A stretch of 64,000 bases of DNA from CAVTWJ01 sp964525605 (lineage in GTDB: Bacteria > Oederibacteriota > Muellerivitia > Muellerivitales > Muellerivitaceae): contig CAZGKT010000006.1 in NCBI GenBank assembly GCA_964525605.1, positions 1-64,000 on the forward strand, given 5' to 3'. The notes under the pieces were generated by a model. The model had not been told where the DNA came from, made no database searches, and saw only the letters and a list, made by a program, of their open reading frames with translations. The position numbers and the translations under genes were made by a program. Positions 43,253 through 51,525 of the stretch are shown piece by piece. Position 1 is the stretch's first letter; the number at the start of each line of letters is the position of its first letter.

Positions 43253-44788
43253 ATGAAAACCGCCGTTCTCTATCCCCCCTTCCGCAAAGACGGGGAACTT
43301 CCCCTCCTGACGCAAAACCGCCATTTGAAATTTTCCAAAACCCTTGAGGTTCGCATCTTTCCATTGGTTCCGGGCCACCTGGCCACCAACCTGAAGCACT
43401 TGGGCCACGAGATACTCTGGCTGGACGGCATCAACCGCCGCATGTCGGACGAGGAATTCGAGAAGCACCTGGACGACTTCAAACCCGAGATCGTTTTTTT
43501 GGAAACCAAGGCGCCCGTGGTCAAGCGGCACTGGAAATACATCGAGGAACTCAAAGCCCGCTACCCGAACATGAAAACCGTGCTCATGGGCGACCATGTC
43601 ACTTATTTCCCCGAGGAATCCATCCTCAACTCCCAGGTCGATTACGTCATCACCGGCGGCGATTACGATATCGTGGGCCGCAACCTGGTCCAGCACCTTT
43701 CCGGCAAGGAGCCCCTGGGTCCCGGCCTTTGGTTCAGGGACGCTTCGGGCAAACCCGCCACCTCCGGCCCGCACAAGCTCATGGACGCCCTGGATACCCT
43801 GCCGTTCATCGACCGAGTCCTCACCCGCTATCGGGATTACGGCGAAGCCTACTTGCTCCGTCCCACGGCCTACATCCTGACCGGCCGGGGTTGCGGCGCC
43901 TCCGAACACTCGCCCGGCGGGGTGGGCCTCTGCACCTTCTGTATCTGGCAGCACGCCCTCTGGGGCAAGACCGCGCGCCTTCGATCTCCCAAGAACGTGG
44001 CGGAAGAGATGGAAATCTGCATCAACGAACACGGCGTCTGGGAATTTTTCGACGACAACGAATCCGGCCCCATCTACAACATCGAATGGCTCAAGGAATT
44101 CGAAAAGGAACTCAAGTCCCGCAAGCTCCTGGGCCGCTTTCAGTTCTCTTCCAACTGCCGGGCCGATACCCTGAATGTCGAAGTGGTGGACCTGCTAGTC
44201 CGATGCGGCTGGCGTCTTTTGAAGATAGGCCTGGAATCGGGCTCCGACTACACCATCAAGCATCTGGCCAAATGCGAGACGGTTGATCTCATCAGCAACG
44301 GGGTCAAGATGGCCAAGGACCGCGGGTTGAAAGTGCTATTGACCACCATGATGGGATATCCCTGGGAAACGGAAGAGGATGTGCGCAAGACCTACGAGGT
44401 CACCCGGGAACTTTTGTACTATAAGGTCCGCGCCGGAGACTGCATGCAGGCCTCGGTCGTGGTAGCTTACCCGGGCTCGCCCCTTTGGCGGGAATCGGTG
44501 AACAAGGGCTGGCTCTTGATAGGGGAGAAGGATTACGAGAAATACGACATGAGCCATCCGATATTGAAGTCGCCCATCAACGCGAGCGAGTGGGCGACCA
44601 AGACGTGGAATCTGATGAAGCACCCGAAGTTCATATTCGGCCAATTAATGACGGTTCGTTCCCTCAGGGAACTTAATCTATTATGGCGGGGATTACAGTC
44701 TTTGCTGGGACACGTGAAGGACTACGGCGATCCCTTGCCGGAAAGCGCAGACCCTCATGGCACGCCCCAAGCCGCAATCTCCCGCTGA
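43253..44788 (+). CDS. B12-binding-domain radical SAM protein with unusual cluster spacing (2 of 3)
   Basis: The 511-residue protein has a Rossmann-type N-terminal domain (HLATNLKHLGHEILWLDGI; KTVLMGDHVTYFPE) and a radical SAM barrel with FFDDNESG, LLKIGLESGSDYTI and MMGYPWETEEDV. The expected CxxxCxxC is replaced by C214 then, after twelve residues (GASEHSPGGVGL), C227 and C230. The reading frame is intact and the flanking GRG and CTFCIWQ look normal, so an insertion in the loop seems real rather than a sequencing error. GAGGT precedes ATG 43253. Its stop lies 32 bp inside the next gene. Confidence 0.86.
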   Translation: MKTAVLYPPFRKDGELPLLTQNRHLKFSKTLEVRIFPLVPGHLATNLKHLGHEILWLDGINRRMSDEEFEKHLDDFKPEIVFLETKAPVVKRHWKYIEELKARYPNMKTVLMGDHVTYFPEESILNSQVDYVITGGDYDIVGRNLVQHLSGKEPLGPGLWFRDASGKPATSGPHKLMDALDTLPFIDRVLTRYRDYGEAYLLRPTAYILTGRGCGASEHSPGGVGLCTFCIWQHALWGKTARLRSPKNVAEEMEICINEHGVWEFFDDNESGPIYNIEWLKEFEKELKSRKLLGRFQFSSNCRADTLNVEVVDLLVRCGWRLLKIGLESGSDYTIKHLAKCETVDLISNGVKMAKDRGLKVLLTTMMGYPWETEEDVRKTYEVTRELLYYKVRAGDCMQASVVVAYPGSPLWRESVNKGWLLIGEKDYEKYDMSHPILKSPINASEWATKTWNLMKHPKFIFGQLMTVRSLRELNLLWRGLQSLLGHVKDYGDPLPESADPHGTPQAAISR

Positions 44789-45413
44789 GGTCAAGACCGC
44801 TTCGGTTGAGACATCCAAGGATTCCACTCCCCGTTGGAAAGTTCTCCTCGCTCTGGGGATGCTGGGAATCTGTCTTTTAGTCCTATTCCTGTTTTCCAGC
44901 GGAATATTGAGGGACGCTTTCGCCGGTCCCAAGATTCCCCTTCCCCGCCAGGTGGCGCAGGTGACCCTGGGCCAAACTTTGGAGGAACTCCAGCCGCACT
45001 TTACCGGCCTGAAAAAATTGTTGAGGCCCTATAACAACGACCCCGAGTTCAAGATTGCCAGCCTTACCACCGCCAACGGCCTGACGGGACCCTCCAAGGC
45101 CGATTTCATTTTTTTCCACAACCAGCTTTATTTCATCTCGACCGAGTGGGACAGCGTCAATGCCCAGGCTCCTCCCTTTGAGGATTGGGCCAAGCAGTTC
45201 CGGCGCTGGAACAAGACCCCCCATGTCCAGGCCGAAAAATTGAATGACCAAGTCAACTTGAAGGAATGGCATTTCGCGGATGGGTCCACCGAAATGACCC
45301 TGATGCACCTGGATTATCCGGGTAATAACCAATTGCTCCAGCAGCTGCGGGACGCCACCAATTCCCCGGCCCAGGCCGCTTTTGCCAAATACCGCCTGGA
45401 AACCGACGGCTGA
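44757..45413 (+). CDS. Single-pass membrane protein, unknown function
   Basis: I do not recognise this 218-residue product. A polar N-terminus (about 27 residues) precedes one membrane helix (VLLALGMLGICLLVLFLFSSGIL), so it is probably bitopic with a periplasmic domain. That domain contains QVTLGQTLEELQPHFTGLKKL, loosely like the lipoprotein at 30779, and KADFIFFHNQLYFISTEWDS. It starts within the last 32 bases of the radical SAM gene and is probably coupled to it. A third radical SAM gene follows after 114 bp. Confidence 0.72.
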   Translation: MARPKPQSPAEVKTASVETSKDSTPRWKVLLALGMLGICLLVLFLFSSGILRDAFAGPKIPLPRQVAQVTLGQTLEELQPHFTGLKKLLRPYNNDPEFKIASLTTANGLTGPSKADFIFFHNQLYFISTEWDSVNAQAPPFEDWAKQFRRWNKTPHVQAEKLNDQVNLKEWHFADGSTEMTLMHLDYPGNNQLLQQLRDATNSPAQAAFAKYRLETDG

Positions 45414-45527
45414 GGGATTTCCACCCGTTTCGGGACCGTTGAATAAGCTCTTCACGTCCGTCCATCTAGGGGGACCCCTTGAGATTCAAGGAACCCCAAC
45501 GTAAGCTTTCCTCAAGGGGAGAAAAAC

Positions 45528-47006
45528 ATGGCAGAAAAACTGAGGGCTCTTTTAATCAATCCTCCCCGCGTGAAGGGCCTGCCGGTCGTTCGCGAGGAAC
45601 GGTACGAACACCGCGACGTCGGCTCGGTTTATCCCCCCCTTTCGATCCTCCAAGGCGCCGCATCCCTCCGCAAAGCCGGTTACGAAGTTAAGGTTCTGGA
45701 TTGCAACGGCTTCGACCTGAGGCTTGAGGAAGTGGGTCGCGCGCTCAGCTCTTACCAGCCCCACCTGGTCGTGGCCCGCATGGCTTTCGATTGCCAGGAA
45801 GAAGATTTGAAGGTTCTGCAGATCGCCAAGGCCGCCGTCCCCAATTGCGTGACCGCCATCCGCAACAAGATCATTTCCGAAGTTCCCTGGCTGTTGGAAG
45901 AAATCACCCGCCGCCCCGAGGTGGACCTTTACATCATGTCCGAGCTGGACGTGGTTTTGCCCGCCCTGGCCCAGGTCATGCAGTCCGCCCTTTCCGAGAA
46001 GGGGGAATTGCCCCCCCATTCCTCCGAATGGTTTTCGGGGGTTTCAGGCCTCGCCTACCAGGGCAAGACCGGCTTCGCCAAGACCCTCCAGGCGCCGCTC
46101 ATGGAAGTGGCCGACGCGCCCTTCCCCGCCTACGATCTCTTGCCCTCGGTGGATCCCTACCACACCGGCGTCTTTGCCGACCATTTCGCCATGATCCAGA
46201 CTTCCCGGGGCTGTCCCTTCGGCTGTTCCTTCTGCGCCTACGCCCTGGAAAAATACCGGCCCCGCCCCCACGAGCAGGTGACGGAAGAATTGAAGTGGCT
46301 GAAAACCCAATTCGGGGTAAAGAACGTTCTTTTCTTCGACGATCTGCTGGCCCTCAACTCAGCCCGCACCGCCGACCTGGCCGACCAGCTCATCAAGGAC
46401 GAAGTGAACATGGAATGGGTCTGCTGTACCCGCGCCAACCTGACGGACGTGCCCTCGCTCAAACGCATGCGGCAATCGGGTTGCATCGAACTGGCGGTCG
46501 GCATCGAGAGCGGGTCCGAGATGATCCTCGAAAAGATCAACAAGGGCGTTTCCAAGGACGACATCCGCGCCTGCGCCAAGGCCTGCAAGGAAGCGGACAT
46601 TCTTTTTTACGGCATGACCATCTGCGGGTTGCCCGGCGAGACCGAGGATACCTGGCGGGAAACCATCAACTTCATCAAAGAAATCGACCCCTTCTACACC
46701 CAGTTCTGTTTCTCCACGCCCTTCCCCAATACCGAGATGTATCCCTGGTACGAGGAAAAGAAGTGCCTCAACCACAAGGATTGGAGCCAATACTCGCCCC
46801 TGGCCCCCACCCCCGTCGTCCGCACCGAAGCCCTGACCACCCAGGATCTGATCCGCCTGCGCCAGATGGCCTACCGGGAAATCCTCTTCAGACCCAAATA
46901 CCTGCTTTCCAAAATTCGCTTCAACGACCCCCTCTGGACCCTCAAGGGCGGATGGGAAGTCGCCAAACGCGGCGCGGCCGTCTTGACCGGCCACGACGTT
47001 CGGTAA
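45528..47006 (+). CDS. B12-binding-domain radical SAM protein (3 of 3)
   Basis: The 492-residue protein has a cobalamin-binding-like N-terminal domain (YPPLSILQGAASLRKAGYEVKVLDCN) and a radical SAM barrel with CPFGCSFC, Cys229, 233 and 236. Then come VLFFDDLLALN, CIELAVGIESGSEMILEKINKG and GLPGETEDTWRETINFI. GGGGAG precedes ATG 45528. It shares layout with the two upstream genes but not the C-terminus. A long frame in another register (from 45791) over this gene is a shadow caused by its high GC. The substrate is unknown; a lipid, hopanoid or glycan is plausible. Confidence 0.9.
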   Translation: MAEKLRALLINPPRVKGLPVVREERYEHRDVGSVYPPLSILQGAASLRKAGYEVKVLDCNGFDLRLEEVGRALSSYQPHLVVARMAFDCQEEDLKVLQIAKAAVPNCVTAIRNKIISEVPWLLEEITRRPEVDLYIMSELDVVLPALAQVMQSALSEKGELPPHSSEWFSGVSGLAYQGKTGFAKTLQAPLMEVADAPFPAYDLLPSVDPYHTGVFADHFAMIQTSRGCPFGCSFCAYALEKYRPRPHEQVTEELKWLKTQFGVKNVLFFDDLLALNSARTADLADQLIKDEVNMEWVCCTRANLTDVPSLKRMRQSGCIELAVGIESGSEMILEKINKGVSKDDIRACAKACKEADILFYGMTICGLPGETEDTWRETINFIKEIDPFYTQFCFSTPFPNTEMYPWYEEKKCLNHKDWSQYSPLAPTPVVRTEALTTQDLIRLRQMAYREILFRPKYLLSKIRFNDPLWTLKGGWEVAKRGAAVLTGHDVR

Positions 47007-47143
47007 GATCAACCCCGTCACCCTTTCGGCCAAACATCTCTTCAACGTAACCTTAGGGTTCCCCCCGGGCCGGGAGTAAAATAGTTCCTGTCTCTGAAGT
47101 TACCTTCCCAACCCCTCTTGTTCATTTCCGAAGGAGGCTTTCC

Positions 47144-47428
47144 ATGGCGACCTATTTCATGTTGGGAAAATACACCCCGGATTCGCTCAAGCAAGTCAGC
47201 GAAGCCCGAACAACCAAGGTGTTGAGCGGGATCAAGAAACTGGGCGGCCGGGTGGAAAATGTTTATGCCCTGCTCGGGTCTTATGACTTGGTTCTCATCG
47301 TGGATTTGCCAAGCGTGGAATCGGCCATGAAGGCCTCTTTGATCTTGAGCCGGTTGACCGGAATTGGATTCACATCCTCTCCGGCCATCAAGATCGATGA
47401 ATTCGACAAGCTAGCCACGGCGCTGTAA
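47144..47428 (+). CDS. GYD domain protein
   Basis: The 94-residue protein matches the GYD family: MATYFMLGKYTPDSLKQVSEA, then KLGGRVENVYALLGSYDLVLIVDLPS and a ferredoxin-like end FTSSPAIKIDEF. The family's Gly-Tyr-Asp triplet appears here as GSYDLV, with one extra residue. GYD proteins are small alpha/beta dimers of unknown role. GAAGGAGG precedes ATG 47144. It is the last gene on the plus strand before the 898-bp repeat-filled convergent gap. Confidence 0.85.
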   Translation: MATYFMLGKYTPDSLKQVSEARTTKVLSGIKKLGGRVENVYALLGSYDLVLIVDLPSVESAMKASLILSRLTGIGFTSSPAIKIDEFDKLATAL

Positions 47429-47546
47429 TAATTATCAGCAGGCCCCTAAAACTTTGTCGATTCGTTTATCCCGCCCGTCCTCCGACCTGTCCTCCGAAGC
47501 CTAGGCGTAGGAGGAACCCGTCCTCCGCCCCCCCCGGAGGTCGAAA

Positions 47547-47924
47547 GAATCGATTCACACCGGTCATGAGTCGAATGAGTCGATTAGCGAATCGATTCGA
47601 ATTGATTGAATCGAATAGTGAATCGATTAGACGAATCGTGAGTCGAATAACCCACCAAAAACCCAATAAATTCGATGGTCCTTCCCGGATCAACGAATCG
47701 ATTCACTTCGGCTATGAATCGATTCACCCCGGTCTTGAATCGATTGAGTCGAATAATGAATCGATTCGAATTGATTGGATCGAATACTGAATCGATTAGA
47801 CGAATCGTGAGTCGAATAACCCCCCAAAAACCCAATAGATTCGATGGTCCTTCCCGAATCGACGAATCGATTCACTTCGGCCATGAATCGATTGAGTCGA
47901 ATAATGAATCGATTTGAATCGATT
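47547..47924. repeat. Helically phased array of 12 GAATCGATT sites
   Basis: Exact GAATCGATT starts at 47547, 47589, 47620, 47695, 47716, 47737, 47758, 47789, 47864, 47885, 47906 and 47916. Steps are 42, 31, 75, 21, 21, 21, 31, 75, 21, 21 and 10 bp, near whole multiples of 10.5. Several sites extend to the perfect palindrome GAATCGATTC. Much of the array is a 169-bp tandem duplication (47589-47757 and from 47758), with a deletion inside copy two. Confidence 0.88.
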
Positions 47925-47945
47925 CATACCGGCCTTTAGACGATA

Positions 47946-48067
47946 AATCTCACTTTCAATTTTAATTGGAAGTGAGATTAGATAATTGGAAGTAAGATTT
48001 CCCGGTCTTTTATTTGGTTTTTGTGGTTCTTTTACGGCCGGGAGGGGCGTTAATTGGAAGTGAGATT
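47946..48067. repeat. AATTGGAAGTGAGATT repeats (three direct, one inverted)
   Basis: Direct copies lie at 47964-47979, 47984-47999 (one change, GTAAG) and 48052-48067. An inverted copy at 47946-47961 (AATCTCACTTTCAATT) pairs with the first, one mismatch, loop of two. It joins the GAATCGATT array to the TACCGGTA array. Confidence 0.8.
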
Positions 48068-48069
48068 TA

Positions 48070-48243
48070 TACCGGTAAATACCGGTACGAATACCACTCA
48101 ATACCACCCGTTTACCAGGTGAATACCACCGAATACCGGTAAAAGCCAACTAGAAAACGGTTTTGGTACAAATCGATTTATACCGGTAATAATCAGGAAA
48201 TTTGATGGTATTTGGCTGGTACAAATGGGCATTTGTACCGGTA
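48070..48243. repeat. TACCGGTA palindrome cluster
   Basis: Five exact TACCGGTA sites start at 48070, 48080, 48134, 48181 and 48236, with diverged GGCGGTATA and CCGGTACA words to about 48297. Three ATACCAC words and a long palindrome GGTACAAATGGGCATTTGTACC (48218-48239, one central change) are interleaved. Spacing is not strictly phased. Confidence 0.75.
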
Positions 48244-48326
48244 TACGGCGGTAAAAATGGCGGTATAAACGGTATAAATGCCGGTACACATCGGTATTCA
48301 ACCAGATCAACCCAAGCGGTTTGGAA

Positions 48327-50255
48327 TCAATGCCGTCCAAAGTGGTCATAAAACTCGGCGGTTCTCCGCTCCCAGCAGGTTTTGAGGAAGGGATCACCGG
48401 TTACTTCCGCTGGGGGGTGGGTAAACAGGTCCTGGGTATCGTCATAGGTCTTTAGGTTTTTCACCTCATTCATAGCCGAACTTAAGCCCTGGAAATAGCG
48501 GAAGGGCACCCCCGCCCAGGCCTTCAGGGTGTCCCAATTTCTAGCCGTGACGGGGGTCACCCCCAGCACCAAATCCCCCTGGTTGCCCGATCCGGGGCCC
48601 AATTCGGTCCAAACCGCCTCCGGGAACCTCGCCGAAAGGCCAACCCTATCCTCCTGTTCAGCCAAAATCGCCGCCCATTGGCTTCGGTCGGGGCCTTGCA
48701 GGGTGTTCCAGGCGGCGTTGAAGGGATAAACCGCCCCCCTCAGGGTCTGGTCCCTCTCGGGGGTAAAGTCGGTAAAGACCAGACCCGATTCTTGGGAATA
48801 GTGCTGTAACACCAGGTAGGCCCGGTAAAGGGCCGGGCTCTTGTCGATTCGGCGGAAGGTTTCGTCATAGCGGGAGGGGTCCCGGTAAGGCTGGACCAGG
48901 CGGTACCCATCCCAAACCGCCGTGGTACCAAGTAATAACACCGCCGCCCAGACCCGTCCTGGGACCGCCCAAGCCTTGGTCAATCGCTGAAAACCCAGGG
49001 CCACCATGAAAAGCGGCAGGGGCATCAAAGGAACGATCCGCAAACCCTGGACGTTGACCGAAAGAACCCCCGGGAGGATGAAAAGAGCGAAGGCCACGCC
49101 CAAAACTTTGAAGAAAGGAAGATGCCGAAATTTCCAAGCCTCCACCAGCCCCAGGAAAAACAGCGCACCCAGAAGGGGGTTCAGGTACCCGCCCTGAAAA
49201 GGCACATAGCGGGGCACCTCTCCCGCAAAACCCCAGAACACTACATTGAAATAATCGTAGATGACGGCCAAATGATGAAACCAAGTGAAGGTGGTCTTTC
49301 CCGCCCAAAGCGCCGAAATATGGCCGCCATATCCTTCCCGCAAACAGGCCGCGATGAACCAGGAAGCCCCCACAACCAGCGAACCCGCGTAAACCAACAG
49401 GGTGCGGATCTTTTGTCCCATGACCGACCCCTTCTCAAACCAAAGCACCACGAACACAAGGGCGGGAATGAAAACCCAGGGGACATAGGTATAAGCCCCC
49501 AGGCCCACCACAAACCCCAGAACGATGGTCCATTTCAACCGAGACTCCGGTACCGCCTTCAAATATTTGCCCAGGGCCCAAAAAGAAGCCATCTCCCAGG
49601 GAGGGAACATAACCGCCTGAAGGCATAACCGGCCTATGTAAAGGGGCCAAAAACTGAAAGCGATGATCCCCGCGAAGAGCCAGGAGAAAGACTTGGAAAA
49701 ATACTGCCGCGCGGCCAGGTAACCCAAAAGAAGCGTCAGGGTGGAAAAAATTGCCGGGGGAAACCAAAGGTTGAAGAAATAAGAATCACTGACCCTGAAA
49801 AACAGCGAACAGATCCAATCCAACACCGGCGGTGACTGCCCGTCGCTATAGAAGAACCGCCAGTCCCAATTTCGGCTTAATTCAATCCCGGCAATCCCGC
49901 TAAATCCCTCATCTGCCTGTGGCCATACCAGAAGATTCGTGATGCCCCAAAAGCGATAGAGCAATGCCGCCGCGATAGGGATTAACCAGAAACCTAGATG
50001 GCTAGTCGGAAATGACTCTTGAAGGCAAGGAGCAGTTTCTTTGGAAAGAGGTTGGTTCGATTTCCAAGCCATCCAGCCCAAAGGCAGTATCAATCCCCCG
50101 ACCACCAGAAGGGCTTGTGCCCAGGATGGCAAGGTGAAAATGGAAAGAAGATAGAGGACGAGTAAGCTTAAAAGAAAACAAAACCAATCTAATCGCAAAA
50201 TCCCATTTTTAAAATCGGATGCGGTTTGTTCCCTGGATAGCTGTTGGGATTTCAT
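48327..50255 (-). CDS. Polytopic GT39/PMT-like glycosyltransferase
   Basis: The 642-residue protein has about twelve membrane segments. The first periplasmic loop has WPQADEGFSGIAGIELSRNW, with the Asp-Glu pair expected for a GT-C enzyme that uses polyprenyl-phosphate sugars, and FYSDGQSPPVLDW after it. The soluble C-terminal part (about 490-640) has ESGLVFTDFTPERDQ. I chose the ATG at 50255 (MKSQQLSREQTASDF): the same start and first 46 codons are conserved in the remnant at 51526-51666, whereas sequence further upstream is not. A 50327 start would add 24 residues. AAGGTGG lies 11 bases before the ATG. The Fic gene lies just upstream. Confidence 0.75.
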   Translation of the reverse strand: MKSQQLSREQTASDFKNGILRLDWFCFLLSLLVLYLLSIFTLPSWAQALLVVGGLILPLGWMAWKSNQPLSKETAPCLQESFPTSHLGFWLIPIAAALLYRFWGITNLLVWPQADEGFSGIAGIELSRNWDWRFFYSDGQSPPVLDWICSLFFRVSDSYFFNLWFPPAIFSTLTLLLGYLAARQYFSKSFSWLFAGIIAFSFWPLYIGRLCLQAVMFPPWEMASFWALGKYLKAVPESRLKWTIVLGFVVGLGAYTYVPWVFIPALVFVVLWFEKGSVMGQKIRTLLVYAGSLVVGASWFIAACLREGYGGHISALWAGKTTFTWFHHLAVIYDYFNVVFWGFAGEVPRYVPFQGGYLNPLLGALFFLGLVEAWKFRHLPFFKVLGVAFALFILPGVLSVNVQGLRIVPLMPLPLFMVALGFQRLTKAWAVPGRVWAAVLLLGTTAVWDGYRLVQPYRDPSRYDETFRRIDKSPALYRAYLVLQHYSQESGLVFTDFTPERDQTLRGAVYPFNAAWNTLQGPDRSQWAAILAEQEDRVGLSARFPEAVWTELGPGSGNQGDLVLGVTPVTARNWDTLKAWAGVPFRYFQGLSSAMNEVKNLKTYDDTQDLFTHPPAEVTGDPFLKTCWERRTAEFYDHFGRH

Positions 50256-50336
50256 GTTACTTCGATCCACCTTTGCCATCTTTTCTAAAAATCGGTTTGA
50301 CCTAATCGTGCCGGCGTCGCGAACCATCTTCCCGGT

Positions 50337-51431
50337 TTACCCGCCGATAAAATGCCGATACTCCGCCGATAAAACGTAATGGGCGTCCCTCTTCCCGGTT
50401 CCTCGTTTTTGAATCAAACCCAGTCCCATCCACTTGGTCAGCAGATCCCGGGCGGCCCGTTCCTTGACGTCAAAAAGGGAACAAAGATTTTTCGTCCTCA
50501 ATTGGGAATTTTTCCGGAAATAGGCCAGAACCCTTCTTTCCCTTGGCCCGATTTTCTGCAAGAGTTCAGCATCGTTCGGGCTGAACGGGGCCAACCGAGT
50601 TTTGGAGGCTTCCAGGGCCTTTTCTTTGACCCGCTCAAACACGATGGCCGCGCCCTTGAGGAAATATTCCATCCAGGGGGTAATGTCCGGGTTGGGGTTT
50701 TCGTAATAATGCGTGCCTTGGCAAAGGTGAAGGGCACCGTAATAACCCTTCAAATCCTCCGCGTAATGTTCCTCCAGGGTATAAAACCGCTTCAACCCGT
50801 ACCCCGCCCGGTAAAGCACCAGGGTGGCCAGGGCCCGGGCGGTGCGCCCATTCCCGTCCATGAAGGGGTGAATGGTCACGAATTGATAGTGGGCTCCTGC
50901 CGCCTTCAGAACCGGATGCGTTTCCAGGTCCTGGTTGAGCCAACCCACAAAAGCCTTTACGAGCTGTGGCACATCTTTCGATTCGGGTGGGAAATAAACC
51001 GGCTTTCGGGTGGCCGAGTCATAAACCGCGTTTTGGGCCTCCCGGTATTGCCCCCTCAATTTCCCCTTCACGATCCCCTTTTGGACCGTGGAATGAATGC
51101 TTTTGATGATGCCTTCGGTAATCGGTTGTCGGGCTTTGGAGGCGCGGTAGATCAGGTCGAGGCAATCGTAGTAATTCATCGCCTCCCGTTTGTCGATTTC
51201 ACGGGCGATGACCTCCCGGCCCGCCAGCAATTCTTTTGTTTGCTTCAGGGTGAGGCGGTTACCCTCGATTTTAGTGGAATAGTGCGTCGTCCTCGCGGAG
51301 GCATCCTGCCGAAACTCGCGTTCCAGATCGATGGGCAATTCCAGGCCCTCCACGATCTCACGGGCCGCTTCCATTTTTCCCAGCAAGCGGATCATGGAAG
51401 ACGTCACACGAAATAGGGGCCGGTAATCCAA
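50337..51431 (-). CDS. Fic family protein (AMP-transferase-like) with N-terminal inhibitory motif and C-terminal winged helix
   Basis: The 364-residue protein has a complete Fic motif, HPFMDGNGR at 188-196, for transfer of AMP or another nucleotide monophosphate to a hydroxyl of a target protein. STKIEGN at 52-58 fits the [S/T]xxxE[G/N]N inhibitory helix, so it is class II with an intact Glu56 switch. The C-terminus (about 300-360) is winged-helix-like (RVLAYFRKNSQLRTKNLCSLFDVKERAARD), as in many DUF4172/Fic_N-type regulators. No antitoxin gene is beside it. GCCGATAA-type words occur at both ends of the gene. It lies between a glycosyltransferase and a remnant of a second copy of it. Confidence 0.92.
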   Translation of the reverse strand: MDYRPLFRVTSSMIRLLGKMEAAREIVEGLELPIDLEREFRQDASARTTHYSTKIEGNRLTLKQTKELLAGREVIAREIDKREAMNYYDCLDLIYRASKARQPITEGIIKSIHSTVQKGIVKGKLRGQYREAQNAVYDSATRKPVYFPPESKDVPQLVKAFVGWLNQDLETHPVLKAAGAHYQFVTIHPFMDGNGRTARALATLVLYRAGYGLKRFYTLEEHYAEDLKGYYGALHLCQGTHYYENPNPDITPWMEYFLKGAAIVFERVKEKALEASKTRLAPFSPNDAELLQKIGPRERRVLAYFRKNSQLRTKNLCSLFDVKERAARDLLTKWMGLGLIQKRGTGKRDAHYVLSAEYRHFIGG

Positions 51432-51525
51432 GGATCCCTCCGCCGAATAACTGCCGTTAAACTGCCGATAAATTATACCCGGAAATCATCCAATGGCCAA
51501 ATCAATCTCTGGGTACAAATGGGCC

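Larger units (their letters stand above)
47429..48326. other. 898-bp convergent intergenic region packed with palindromic repeats
   Basis: No gene is credible here. From left to right it holds two GGAGG/CCTCC hairpins (about 47479-47540, the second CCTCCG-N7-CGGAGG at 47522-47540), the GAATCGATT array, the AATTGGAAGTGAGATT repeats and the TACCGGTA array, each listed separately. The flanking genes point toward each other, so a promoter role is unlikely. Frames open on both strands with NRF/ESI-like repeats, but the 10- and 31-bp steps break any reading frame. Confidence 0.8.

Noticed and set aside
43061..44032. 323-codon minus-strand frame opposite the second radical SAM gene
   Set aside because: No family resemblance; the plus strand holds a complete radical SAM protein.
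45791..47050. 419-codon plus-strand frame over the third radical SAM gene
   Set aside because: It is Arg/Pro/Gly-rich in a shifted register of a GC-rich gene; the radical SAM frame has the conserved motifs.
47566..47917. Overlapping short frames (NRFE/NESI repeats) on both strands
   Set aside because: They come from palindromic repeats; steps of 10 and 31 bp do not keep frame and no start signals are present.
47547..48243. CRISPR array
   Set aside because: The repeats are 8-16 bp, palindromic and irregularly spaced, with no unique spacers and no cas genes.
48218..51524. Shared 13-mer GGTACAAATGGGC at 48218-48230 and 51512-51524, as possible att sites
   Set aside because: A 13-base match within 64 kb is expected by chance many times, and no integrase gene lies between.
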